Both the position numbers and the translations under genes were made by a program. The notes beneath the pieces are model-generated. The model saw only the letters and a program-made list of their open reading frames with translations, was not told where the DNA came from and did no database searches. DNA of 64,000 nt from Diplosphaera chodatii (Eukaryota > Chlorophyta > Trebouxiophyceae > Prasiolales > Stichococcaceae): assembly GCA_032358165.1 (NCBI GenBank), contig JAALGY010000030.1, forward strand, positions 1,240,001 through 1,304,000, in the 5' to 3' direction. Below, piece after piece: positions 44,405 through 55,436 of this stretch (position 1 is its first letter; each line of letters opens with the position of its first letter).

Positions 44405-47400
44405 ATGCCGCCGATCCCATCCAACGTTGTGCATCCGCAACAAATGCCAGATGAGCCGGACGGCGACGAAGAACCCAGCTCGGTCGAAAATGATACCAGC
44501 CCCGAGGCAGAAGCTGGTGCTGTGGCCGCGGCGCCCGATGATGCATTGACCGTGGAGGCAGTTGCGGAGGCAGTTGCAGAGGGCGGTTCAGAAACAGCAG
44601 TGGCAGACGATGCTCGCAGACGTGAGGGCGGTGCGGAGGCAGATGCGTTCGACGCATCGAAGCGGCCACGCCGCCGGCAGCTCAAGCCGCAGCAGCCCGC
44701 TGAGCCTCGGCGGCGGCAGCAGCCGGACGGCCTGGGCGATGCCCTCGGGCCGCTGGCGATCTTTGCGGCAGTGGCAGCGGGCAGCTGGCTGCTCTGGCAG
44801 CTGCTGCGGCGGCGCACCAGGAAGCCAGCGGCGCCCACAATCCGCGCCGCAGCAGCGCCCGCGCTCGTCGGCAGGCTTGATCAGCTGCCTGCAGCGCCCC
44901 CGCAGCCGCCACCGGCCCCGCCCCAGCCCCTTGCCGGCACCACCTTCGCCATCGCCGATAAGTGAGCCAGTCGTGTTGGCCCCATGGCCGTCGCCAGGAG
45001 CGCCACCCACTGCGCGTTGACAGGACAACGAATGTGAGTGTAGGGCGAAACCTGGTGCGTTTCTGCCGCACAGTTTCGACATCGAGGGCGTGAGCAGGAG
45101 TGCCACGGGCAATGGTGATGCGGCACCCGCACAGCAGACGGCACCAGTCCTTACGGCGCTGCAGCAGGCCGGCGCTGAGGGTGCAGCAAAAGCAGCGACG
45201 CCAGATCTCAACCTAGGGTGGGGTTCCTCTGCAGCTTGGGACACTTCGATCCACATATGCACCTTCAAACAGCGTGGCGGGTATCGTCAATGGCTACATC
45301 TTACATTGCAGTTGTGGCAAGCTGATTGCTGCTGTCTTCCTGGCAGGTTGCTAGGCACGATAGAGGACATGCCGCAGAACCCTGCGGCTCCAGAGTACGT
45401 CACTGGTGGCGTCGGCGCGGGCTGCGCCTCTGCAGTGGCAGCCGGCGATGTGCAGTTTGCTCTCGGCGTGGACCACCTTGCTGGCATCAGGGTGAGCCGC
45501 GCATGCAGCATGGCCAGTAGATGGTGGGTGTATCCAAACACTGTATTGCCAGATTTCAGCTGCAGCATGGCACGACCTGCACCGCCACCTGGTCATGGCA
45601 AGTACCTGCGTGCCGTGCGCAGGTTGCCGCCGCCTGCTGCGGCACCTACGGCTTCCGTGCGTCGGCGGGCGCGGTCCCACCGCAGGGCATCGTCAGCGTG
45701 ACGCCCAGCCTGGAGGCGGTCGCCTGGACTGCGCGGGATCTGGACACCCTGCAGCACGTTGGTGCTGCGCTGCAGCTGCCAGGTGGGGGTTGCGCCCCGT
45801 CCTTGCTGAGCACACCGAGACGCCGCCCTTTTTGAGGGAACACTCACCATCTCATGCACCTGCAGGCAAGGCCGGCAAGGGGGACATGATCCGAATCATC
45901 ATCAGCAAGGACCTGTTTGCGGGGTGCGACGCGGAGATGGCCGTCGCGTACGCGGCGCTGCAGGCGGCCTCCCGCGGCTGGGCCGGCGAGGAGCTGGTGC
46001 ACAAGGTGCGTCCGGCCCGCCCCCTGACCAGCCTGACCAGCCGGTCATGACAACTGGCGTGCTTGCACGACAAGGGCGGGCTGCCATGCGTCGCACACCA
46101 GATGCTTGACGCCGTCGCGCTGCCCCCCCCCACGCGGCAGGTGCCGCTGTGCGTGTTCCTGGCGGAGAAGGTGCCGGCGCTGGGGCACTTCCGCGTGGAC
46201 GGGGACACCACGGTGCTGGACGCGCTGGTGGACGCGGCGGAGGCGCTGCAGGTGGCGGAGCTGCGGTCGCGCCACCCGGGCCGCGTGGGCACCCTGGAGC
46301 AGGTGCGGGTGCACCCTGCGCGACGCCCTTCGGGGCACCGCCCCCATGTTCGTGTGTGTGGGCCGTGTTCACAGCAGGGCACCGTACTGGATGTCGAGTC
46401 AGTCGGTGTCCACTCGACGTGCGGCCTGGTCTGTCTGACCTGGAACACGGTATGGCGGTGGGCGCGTGCGGCGTGGTGCTGGTGCTGTCAGCTGCTGGCT
46501 GCCAGCGTGCCGGCTGCCACACTCCTGCCACCCACACAGCCGGCCTGCCTGGGTGCGCAGGTGTCGGAGGAGGGCGTGGCGGCGGCGAGGGAGGTGGCGG
46601 GGCAGGCGCGGGAGGCGGTGCGGCGGGCGTGCGCGGGGGGCGTGGTGGTGGCGCTGCCCGCGCTGCCGGGCTGCCCCCCGCGGCGCGACGCCCCCCAGGA
46701 GGCCATCCACGCCTTCGAGGACCGCGTGCTGCAGCTCACCGCCCTGGCCGCGCTCACCGGCGCGCCCCAGGTGGGCCCCCGTCTCAAGACTTAACTTAGG
46801 CCCAATGGTCACAGACCTGTGTGGACACGTCCCCGCTGAACCCTTTGGCCGTTCTGCACCCAGTTGCTCTGCGCATGTGTGCCTCAGGCGATCACCCACG
46901 TCGCAGATCGTCACTGGTGTTGCATGCTTCGAGCACCAGTTCTTACCGCAGGTGGTGATCCCGGTCAGCATTCCAGACACGCCGCCGCTGGCGATCGCGC
47001 TGTTGGGCATGCCGCGCTCCGACATGCAGCTGCTGCACATTGCCAGCAAGCTGGCGCCGCTGATACAGCGCAGCGCGGCAGACATCGCAGCCCACGGCAG
47101 CGGCAAGCAGCAGCAGCAGGCAAGCATGCTGTCTGCAAGTTGCCACACCCCATCTGTTGTCCTGCAGCTCGTGTCTGCTGTGGGAACGCTGGCACAATCA
47201 CAGTCGGACTGTGGCGTTTGGACATTCACTGGACTTGTTCCTGTTCTTGTGCAGCAGCCCTCATCCAGCACAGCCACCAGCAGCGGCAGAGGCAGCGGTC
47301 AACCTGGTGGCGGTGCGGGTGCGGCGGGCGCGGCCTCGCCCAGCAGGGACAGCAGCAGCAGCCCGGAGCCAGTCACTGAGGCGCAGCGCCTCGCACAGGT

Positions 47401-48431
47401 GACCGTCAAACCCTAGATCAGGAGGGTCTCTACCACAAGGCTGACCGTTCTTGAGCTGGCAGGCTTGATCGAATGTGCTGCTTGCATGGTGCCCAGCACA
47501 CTCCCGCATGCACATGTTGGTGCGTGCGGTAGACTGCAGTGTGAGGCGCTGGAGTTGCCACGTTGCACCTGCAACGTATGCAGGCCGCAAAGGACGAGGG
47601 CAACCGGGTGTTCAAGGGCGGCGACTACTGGGCGGCCTTCCAGGCGTACAGCCTGGCCATCCAGCACGACCCCGAGAACCCGGTGTACCACTCCAACCGC
47701 GCCATGGCCGCACTCAAGGTACTGGAGCGTCTAGGGTCTGTCAGTGATCACCAGGAGACCGCAGGCGCTGTTTTGTACGACAGCAGCGCATGGTGTGGTT
47801 GCAAGGCCGCAGTAGTGCAACACGGTTGCATGGCAGGCCTGGTGGCTTCGGTCTTGTACTGCTGTTTCGCATGGGAGATGCACAGAAGGGCGGACGCTTA
47901 GAGCAGATATCAGCGACAGGCAGCCGAGACGAGCGTCGACACATGTTTCGTTTGTGCAGGTCATGGAGTTTGGGCAGGCGGAGCAGGATGCGGATGCAGC
48001 GCTGCGGCTGGAGGCGCCGGTGCTGAACCCCAAGACGCTGCTGCGCCGCGGCACAGCGCGCCTGGGCCTCAAAAAGTTCGCCGCCGCACGCATCGACTTC
48101 AAGCAGGTCGTCAGCCTCGAGCCCACAAACAGGTCGGCACTCATGCCAGGCGGCCGGCAGCAACATGTGGCGCGCTGCGAAGTTTGCAGCTTTCCGAAGT
48201 TCTGTTGTGCGTGGTAGATGTGGCGCCGAGGGCCCAGAGCCATCAGAATGGGACCATACCTACACAAGACGAGTCGTTGCCTGAATTTGCAGGCAAGCGC
48301 GGGAGGAGCTGAGGAGGCTGGAAGATGTTGCAGACAGTGCTGGGAGTTCGCAGCTGGACCCCAGTTCCAACCTGTCTTTCGACATGTTCCCAGCACAGAC
48401 TGGCAGCGGCAGCGAGGATGTGTTCACTTGA
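44405..48431 (+). CDS. Toc64/OEP64-like chloroplast outer-envelope receptor: membrane anchor, amidase-like domain, C-terminal TPR
   Basis: Toc64 docks HSP90-bound preproteins at the plastid surface through its TPR domain. Exon 1 (44405-44961) encodes an acidic Ala/Glu-rich head, then one membrane segment (LGPLAIFAAVAAGSWLLWQL) and a basic stop-transfer RRRTRK. Exon 2 (from 45072) joins in phase as FAIADNFDIEGVSR, typical of the amidase start. The amidase-like domain continues with EYVTGGVGAGCASAVAAGDV, ALGVDHLAGIR, VPAACCGTYGFRASAG, GIVSVTPSLEAVAWTARDLD and VVIPVSIPDTPPLAIALLG. The nucleophile Ser of GTDxGGS is replaced by Gly, so amidase activity is not expected, as in plant Toc64. TPR repeats read KDEGNRVFKGGDYWAAFQAY and PVYHSNRAMAAL, then TLLRRGTARLGLKKFAAARI. 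Stop TGA 48431. The head before the membrane span is longer than in land-plant Toc64. Confidence 0.9.
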
Positions 48432-48692
48432 AGAAGGGTGGACGGCCTTGGTGTGTGCTTTGTGAGTGCTGTTGAAAATCTTTGGATCAACTCCAGCGAA
48501 TTCAATACATCGGACACCTGTGTACTCAAATGCTCTGGCTGCACGACCCCTAACCGTGTCGCGACATCTGAGGTGAGCTGCGCACGAAGCTATACGGTAA
48601 GCCAACCCCAGGCTGCAGGTCAACATACTGCCGCCGTGTCAAGACACACGTCTGGAAGTTCGTCCGCTGATATGAACATCAGGACCTGTTGC
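48432..48692. other. short convergent 3' interval, Toc64 / PyrR
   Basis: 261 bp between the two stop codons; no coding sequence seen. Confidence 0.4.
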
Positions 48693-51600
48693 TCACACGC
48701 TGGCAGGCTGCTGCGCTGTTGAGCCGAGCACGGCCCTCTGGCTGTGGCTGACACCAGCTGCGTGGTGGTGCTGCACTGGGCCACCGACTTCCTGCAGCAG
48801 CTGGCCTCGCAGCTCCATGAGCATGCGGCCCAGGTGGTTCTGCCCGCTGCCGTCCCAGCCGCCGCCCCAGAAGAAGTCGTGCGTGCTGTTCTCCATCAAC
48901 TGCACCAGGCATCAGCAGCCATGAGGTGACATGCGACACGAGTGCCGAGCTGCAGGCTGTGTTGTCCAGACCTGGGTTGTCAAACTCGCATTGTACCCCT
49001 GTGCACCCCAAAATCCTGCATCATATGCGACACGCCCGCGCAACAGCAACCTGCTGAGGGCCGTGCTCGCTGGCGGCGGTCGCGAGCAGCATTGCGCGCG
49101 GCCCCTCGTGCTGCCGGAACTTGGCCGCGAGCGCCACCCGCATCACGCCCAGCTTGGCGGCGTCCCAGTCGGGGCGCACCTGCAGCACGCGGTGCCCAGA
49201 CCTCGCGTTGCGGCCAATGTTCAATCCCCAGCGGACCAGTCCCAATCGACTCAACCGCAGGCAAGACGCTGCGGCTGTTGACACAGAGAGCAACGCTGCA
49301 CCCATGGGCAAAAGCGCACCAGCTGCGGTTGGCTGCGCTGGGCAGAACGGCCCAGCCGCGCCGCCTCCTCCGGACTGGCCGCCTGCTGGATGTCCTGTTG
49401 CGTGGCGATGTGCAGTAACGATCTAGGGGAGTGGCCCAACACCAGATAGTCGACGCCAACCAGAGTGCTACCGGAGCATCAGGATGCAGCTGACAAGCGG
49501 CGAGTCCAGTGATGTGTTTGCACAGCTGGGTACCTGCACCAGGGCAGCGGCCCCGGGCTGCGGGCTGCCCACGAACTTGTGGGCCTGATAGAAGTGCTCC
49601 ACGCTGGCCCACTGCTGCATGCCGCCGTCGACACCCGGCACCGAGATGGTGTGGGGCGAGAAGTTGGACAGGGCACCGTTGCGGTCCCACGACTTGTAGA
49701 ACTTCAATGCATCCTGCAGGCACGTCACATGAAGATGAAGAGGTATAAAGGTGAGATGAGATGTGACAACCCAGAGCGGAGGTGTTTGAGCAGCTGCTTC
49801 CATGCTGCGCAGGTGAAAGCGCAGGTGCTTGACGGTCATGCGCAAGCCAGATGCAGTGTGTGGCAGAAGCTGCCCAGCGCCCACCTGTTCCAGCTTCTGC
49901 CGGCGTCGCAGCAGCTGCTGCTCTGCGTGCTGCCGCGGGCTGCTGGGCGCGTCCTGGCCCTGCTGCGCGTCCTGGTGCTCGGGCAGCGCTCCAGGGGGCG
50001 GCAGCACCACCTGCGACGCCGCGTCGCCGGCGCACAGCCGCTGGTGCAGGCCCCACAGGCCGCCCGCCGCCGGCATGTACCCCGTGAGCAGCATGTCCGG
50101 TCCAACTGGCCGCCACTCTGTCTCCACCAGCTGCTGAGCCTACATGGTGCTCACAACACGGCTCAGCGCCCACCTCCTGCCGGTGTCCCCCTCAGCCAAT
50201 CCTCCCGAAGCAGGCCCCATGTAGTGATGTCGCATGTCGCGCCAGAGATGCCAATGCGCCTGAACTGGTGTTGCCCACTCCCTGCTCAGCACCACAGGCG
50301 ACGATGCTGTGGTAGTTGGTGGGAGCCATAGAGATGCCCAGGCCCACCTGCGTCATCTCCACGTTGCCCAGCTCGCCGACGGGGGTGGGGGCGCGCACGC
50401 CGCCCACCAGCTTGGGCGCGATGAACGCCATCGCCTTGTGGATGGTGGCCCCCGTGATGGCCGGCGCCGCCAGCGTGCCGCCGCACTCCCACAGCACCTG
50501 CACAGGGTGTGGGAACGGGCTTGCCGCTGGTGCATGGAAGAGCCTTCATCCGCAGGCTTCGAGCCTGTGGTGTTGGGCTCGTGTCTCCATAAGGTCGTCA
50601 GGCAATGCAGGCGTGCCTCATCTCATCAGCGGATAGCACTTGCTGCAGACGGCACTGCAGACACACCTGCAGAAAGCCGCGGTCGTAGCAATACTCTGCC
50701 ACGCGCTCTGGCGTGAGAAAGGGAAACTCGATGACCTCCACGCCACGATCGCGCAATCGGGCCTGCAGTCAGGCAGAGGGGCTCAGCATATAGTAGCTTG
50801 CCGAGTCACTGCAGGATGCTGCCTGATCTCATGCAGGTTGACTTCTATTGTCATCATCAACCATTGTCAAACCTGAAAGTCTGCACGTGCGCCGCTCTGC
50901 GTGAAGACGATGGTCGGCCCTCCCGAGGACACATCCCAGAGGTTGGCGTCCTGCAGCAGGTGACCATAGTTCCCACTGTTGCACCAAGGCATGTCACACT
51001 TGCAGCACAACCACCGTCGAGACAGCAGCTCCTGCAACGCGGAGGGAGGTGCTGTTTGTCCCACCTCGGGGAGGTCCATGATGCGGGACATGACAATGCG
51101 GCAGGGCATGTGGCCGCCCTCCCGCCGTGTCGTCAGCCGCGGGTTGTCCCTGCGCACCTGCAGCATCACGGCAGCCTTGGTGGACCAAGTGCCATCTTGT
51201 GACTGTACTGTCACATCCGCCCTGCGGAAACTGTTAACAGGAGGTCAGAGCCTCACCGTCTGACCGCCAACAACGACGGCGTCTGATCTGGAGCGTGTCT
51301 CAAACACAAGCTGCCGAGACAGCGGGCTGCTGATCCAGGCGGCATGACCCATAGACGTCGCAATCTTGCCGTCTAGTGTCATGGCGTACTTCAGGATGCC
51401 AAAGGGCTTCTGCAGCACCGCTCGATGCAGCAAAGCCTGCATGGAGTGCAGGGCGCCTCAGAGCTGAACATCGCAGAAAGATCAGATGAACAACACTATC
51501 ACGGCAGCGACCACCAGCAGGCGGGAGACCGCACAGCCTCACCTCGTTGACAGAGAGGCACGCCTGCTGCGCCAAGAGCTGCTCCTCTACATCTGTTCGA

Positions 51601-52530
51601 CAGCCCACCTCGCCGAGCACATCCACACGCACACCCGCGGCTCGCAGCAGCCCCACCGCATGCCCCCGTAGATGGCTGAGCGGATGCCGCATGCCTGGCA
51701 CAGACAGCATGTCTGTTTAGTAAAGAGTGATGCATAGCAAACTTGACATGACACAGAGGGCTGGTGACCAACAACGCCGATCTACGGGCAAGCTTCTGCC
51801 ACTTAGAGGTGCATGCAGCAACTCACCAATGACAACGCGTGAAACGCCGCTCTGCAGCAGGCTACGCACTGCGAAATCGTCACCATGGCAATCCCCCGAC
51901 TCAAGGTTCAAGTATGCTGTGCCTCCCGAAGCATCTGATCTAGCTGCACCAGCAGCCTGAGCCTCCGCAGAAACCGTGCCCTGCGTTGCAATCACTGTCA
52001 CAGTTAGCACGAGTGCTGAGCTGGGTGGGTGACGCCAAAATGATGGTTGCAAAAACACAACCACGGCAGCAGTGTTCGTCATAGCACCTGTGCACGCTGG
52101 AAGGCCTCGCTGACCGTGCGTCCGTCCTGGCTGACCAGCACACACCCAGCATTGGGATGCGGCGCTGTGATGCCTGCACCCCGGACACCACTCGTCATAG
52201 GCCACACACTCAATGTGACCACTTGGTTTGACCGTGCAGCTGTCTTAGCAGTATCTGTACTCACCTGCAGAGCTGTCTGCGATCGTGGCAGCTCGCCTGA
52301 TGCATGCAAGGTCGTGCGCTGAAACACGGCGTCACACCACACGGTCAGCAATGGGTACAATGCGAAATATAGTCACGCAAGAAACATCGGCATTTCCCCA
52401 TGCTGCACAGCGAACAATAGATTCAGCCACCTGACAGATAGTCTGGACCAGCACCGTTGCGACTGCTCGCCACCACCTGCCAGCATGCCAGGCGCTCAGC
52501 TACAGGACTTGCAACAAATTTGGTGCCCAT
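48693..52530 (-). CDS. PyrR-type riboflavin biosynthesis reductase fused to a NADAR (COG3236) domain (PHS1-like)
   Basis: The plastid PyrR of plants reduces the deaminated pyrimidine intermediate of riboflavin; the fused COG3236 domain removes reactive ribosylaminopyrimidine intermediates. The deaminase-like part reads GAGITAPHPNAGCVLVSQ and YLNLESGDCHGDDFAVRSLL: zinc ligands of true RibD (EPCxHxG) are replaced by ESGDCHGDD, as in plant PyrR, so deaminase activity is not expected. The reductase reads FGILKYAMTLDGKIATSMGH, SDAVVVGGQTVR, RIVMSRIMDLPEV and LWECGGTLAAPAITGATIHK. The NADAR domain reads LKFYKSWDRNGALSNFSPHT, QQWASVEHFYQAHKFVG (near 49610) and HDFFWGGGWDGSGQNHLGRM (near 48850), ending at TGA 48693. 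ATG 52530 and the second exon (from 52319) join in phase, but the start and transit peptide remain tentative. Confidence 0.9.
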
Positions 52531-53136
52531 CGTCTGCAAGGTGCGAGGGTGTAGCCAGCAAATGCACCTGTTGATGCTTCCTCTGTGCCCTGTGTTGCCG
52601 CTGCTGCCTGCCGCCAACTTTGCGGATTGGCTGTATCGTCGGGCACTCAGCGTTACACACTGCTTGTTTCTGCATCTCACTCCGACCTTGCAGTTGGCAC
52701 AACATCGCTATCGATAGCTCGATTGCGACCGATGCGCATTGACGGCACCCAAAAGTTGTCTGAATGCCGGCAGCCTGTGGCTTAGCACACACGCACTTGT
52801 GCTCGACGTAAGACAAGGGGCAGAGAGTGACGACATACGGGGTGCACGCCAGCGCATGACTGATCGAAGCCTTCATCAGGTGCAGTACATGCTGCAAGCT
52901 GTTTGCAGCCTAGCAACCGGACACGACAATACAAGATGAGAGGCGTGACGAAGATACACTGGGGCGCTGTTGCACGCACTTGATTGGCAATGTCCGCCTG
53001 CTGGTTCAAAGGCTCCGTAATCTGTTGCGAAGACGCCCGGTGCCTGAATGCCCAAACAAGGGCTGCGCGGCGGTGTGCCTTCATCATGATCTGAAGACTC
53101 GACCGGGCGCCAAATCGCAAGTAGAAGCCCACCAAT
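52531..53136. promoter_or_regulatory. divergent start region, PyrR / glycosyltransferase
   Basis: About 600 bp without a secure gene. A minus-strand frame at 52560-52680 has transit-peptide-like composition (VTLSARRYSQSAKLAAGSSG) and could be an upstream part of PyrR; I could not join it. Confidence 0.35.
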
Positions 53137-55150
53137 ATGAAGCACAGACCCGCAGCGCGGCGAGCATCGATGCCGCTTGTGCTGGCGCTTGCAATGGCAG
53201 CCGGCGCCTTGGTCCTGCTCACAAGGACCCCTGACGTCATGCACGGCTGGCACGGACCCACAGAGGTGTTGCACCAGGGACAGGACCTGTCCCTCACAGG
53301 TGCGCTGTAATCGCGCACTTTGGGGGTGCGCAGCGGATGTACCTGTGGCATCAGTCTGTCATCGATCAATCGTCGCACGTTGTTGCTTGAGGTCAAGCGA
53401 GTCAGCCTTGGTGCGAATGAACAGATGCGTAGTGACTCTTCTCATGCGCAGGGACGATCTTCGTCTCCATCTCGAGCTATAGGTACACTCAGTGCCCCTG
53501 CAGAAGTGTTGCGGCATGTTGCTGGGCGCAGCAGCTAGCTCAGTGCATCTGTGGACTGTGGCTTCAAGGGAGAGGATCCCGCCTGCAGGGACGACGAGTG
53601 CTCCTACACGGTGCAGCACATGTTTGACCAGGCGGACGTGCCGGAGCGCGTCTTTGTGGGCGTGTGCGAGCAGAACTGGCGCGAGCGGGAGTCGTGCCAG
53701 ACCGGGCACCTGCCCCTCCGGCTGCGGGACCATGTGCAGTATCAGAGCATCAACGCCAGCATGGCCAAGGGGCCGACCTACGGGCGCGCTCTGGCGCAGC
53801 AGCTGTACAAAGGGGAGGACTTTTACATGCAGGTGCGCCTGCTGCTGGGCCATGCCAGTGTGCGTGCATGGTGACATGCCTGACATCAGATCGTGAGGAC
53901 ATGATTGGCAATTCTTGACCATGCTGCAGATCGACAGCCACACGCAGTTTGCCCCAGGGTGGGACCGCCGCATGATCGCCATGTACACCACGCTGCAGCG
54001 GTGCAACAGAAAGGTGGGACAGCCAGCAACTATGTATGTGGCGTGCAGATTTCGATTGGCATATACGTGGCACTATGCAGCTGAGCAACAGCAGGCAAGG
54101 ACAGCTGTGCCAAGCGGCCTCTTCTGAGCTCAGCGTCGGTGCCTCGCACGCACAGGTGGTGCTGAGCCACTACCCCGCGTCGTCAGAGGACCTGAACGAC
54201 AGGGAGGTGCCCCGCATCTGCAACTGCACCTACCTGGAGGACGTGGGCGTCTGGCGCCTGTGGGAGGCCGAGAACCAGCTGCCGCCCGGCCAGTTCGTGC
54301 CGGTGAGACCGAGAGATCTGCAGCCAACCTCATACTAGTTTGCACCCTGGCATGGGACACTCGATGCAGCACTTCTGCCACTTGCTTGCTTTTGGTTAAA
54401 ATACATGTTGTCACTGCTGTGCTGCAGACGCCATTTGCAGCTGCTGGCTTCATGTTCTATGCCGGCCACATACTGCTGGAGGTGCCCTTTGATGCCCATC
54501 TGCCCTACCTTTTTGATGGCGAGGAGATCCTGTACTCTGCGCGCCTCTGGACTCATGGGTGAGCAGCATGTCTGCACGCAGCTGGAGCCGCGCCATACAC
54601 ATATGTGTTGCAGGACTGCTCCTTCTGCTTTCATCATCCGTATGCAGCTGTGGACCTCAGCATGCTTTGACAGACATGGAATGTCGGTTTCCCTTGCAGG
54701 TACGACATCTTCACGCCCATCGAGAATCTGATCTTCCATCACTATGAGCGGGAGAAGGGGAAGAGTGTCTACTCCGACCACGACGAGCTGTGGTGGAGCG
54801 AGGAGCAGCGCACGCTGGTCAAAGTGCGGTTCATGCTGGGCCTGTCCCACCAGCCGCCCAACGAGACACTCGCGGCCAGCATGCAGACGCACGGCATGGG
54901 CGACGCCCGGACGCTGCAGCAGTACTACCAATTTGCAGCCATGGATCCGGCGCGCAACGTCAGCCACGCAGCTGCAAAGTTTTGCGGGCCTGGCAACGGC
55001 ATGCCGCCGACAGCGTGCCTGAAGCAGATCAGCCAGCCCATCACCCAGCCCATTGAGCAGTATGCAACGATCACAGAAGCAGAAGCAGCAGCCATGAACA
55101 GAACGGCCGAGTCCAGAAGGCAGAGGTCACTGTTGAGACAACATCCTTGA
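53137..55150 (+). CDS. type II membrane glycosyltransferase, Skp1 hydroxyproline GlcNAc-transferase family
   Basis: Seven exons close in phase to 416 residues: 53137-53299, 53452-53482, 53589-53832, 53930-54013, 54156-54302, 54428-54558, 54700-55150. The N-terminus has a basic tail and a signal anchor (SMPLVLALAMAAGALVLL). The catalytic region begins GTIFVSISSYRDDECSYTVQ and has VPERVFVGVCEQN, then IDSHTQFAPGWDRRMIAMY, the conserved metal-site region of this family (PF11397-type GlcNAc-transferases), then AAGFMFYAGHILLEVPFDAH and GEEILYSARLWTHGYDIFTP. In Dictyostelium this family adds GlcNAc to hydroxyproline of Skp1 in the cytosol, whereas related algal and protist members carry a signal anchor, so the acceptor here is unknown and could be secreted hydroxyproline-rich glycoproteins. 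Confidence 0.88.
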
Positions 55151-55436
55151 AGCACTGGCAAAGTGGGTTATGAAGTTGGTATAGCAGTTGCAGTAGTAGT
55201 GGTAGTAGAAGAGATCAAAATCTACAAGCAACAACCTGAGAGCTTCTGGGCAAAGTTTTGCGGTATGGCCCGACTAGATGGCCGTATCAGAACCCCAAAC
55301 CTAGCTCCTCCGCCTGACCCTGAAAACGAAAACACAAGCACCGAAGCGGACGCTGCAGACACAACGGCAGCCAAGAATCCCCTAGAAGAATTTGAGCTGG
55401 GTAGTAGAAACCACCGTGTGGAAGGTTCAAGGAGCA
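55151..55436. other. convergent 3' interval, glycosyltransferase / ATM
   Basis: 286 bp between stops, with a short GTAGTAGTGGTAGTAG tract near 55190. A plus-strand open frame 55163-55693 runs through this interval into the ATM FATC exon and is judged a shadow. Confidence 0.4.

Noticed and set aside
46399..47277. 292-codon minus-strand open frame
   Set aside because: Antisense to Toc64 exons carrying amidase motifs.
48980..50173. 397-codon minus-strand open frame
   Set aside because: It is an out-of-frame shadow of the PyrR-NADAR exons. Composition is Arg/Ala/Gly-rich, while the NADAR and reductase motifs lie in other frames of the same strand.
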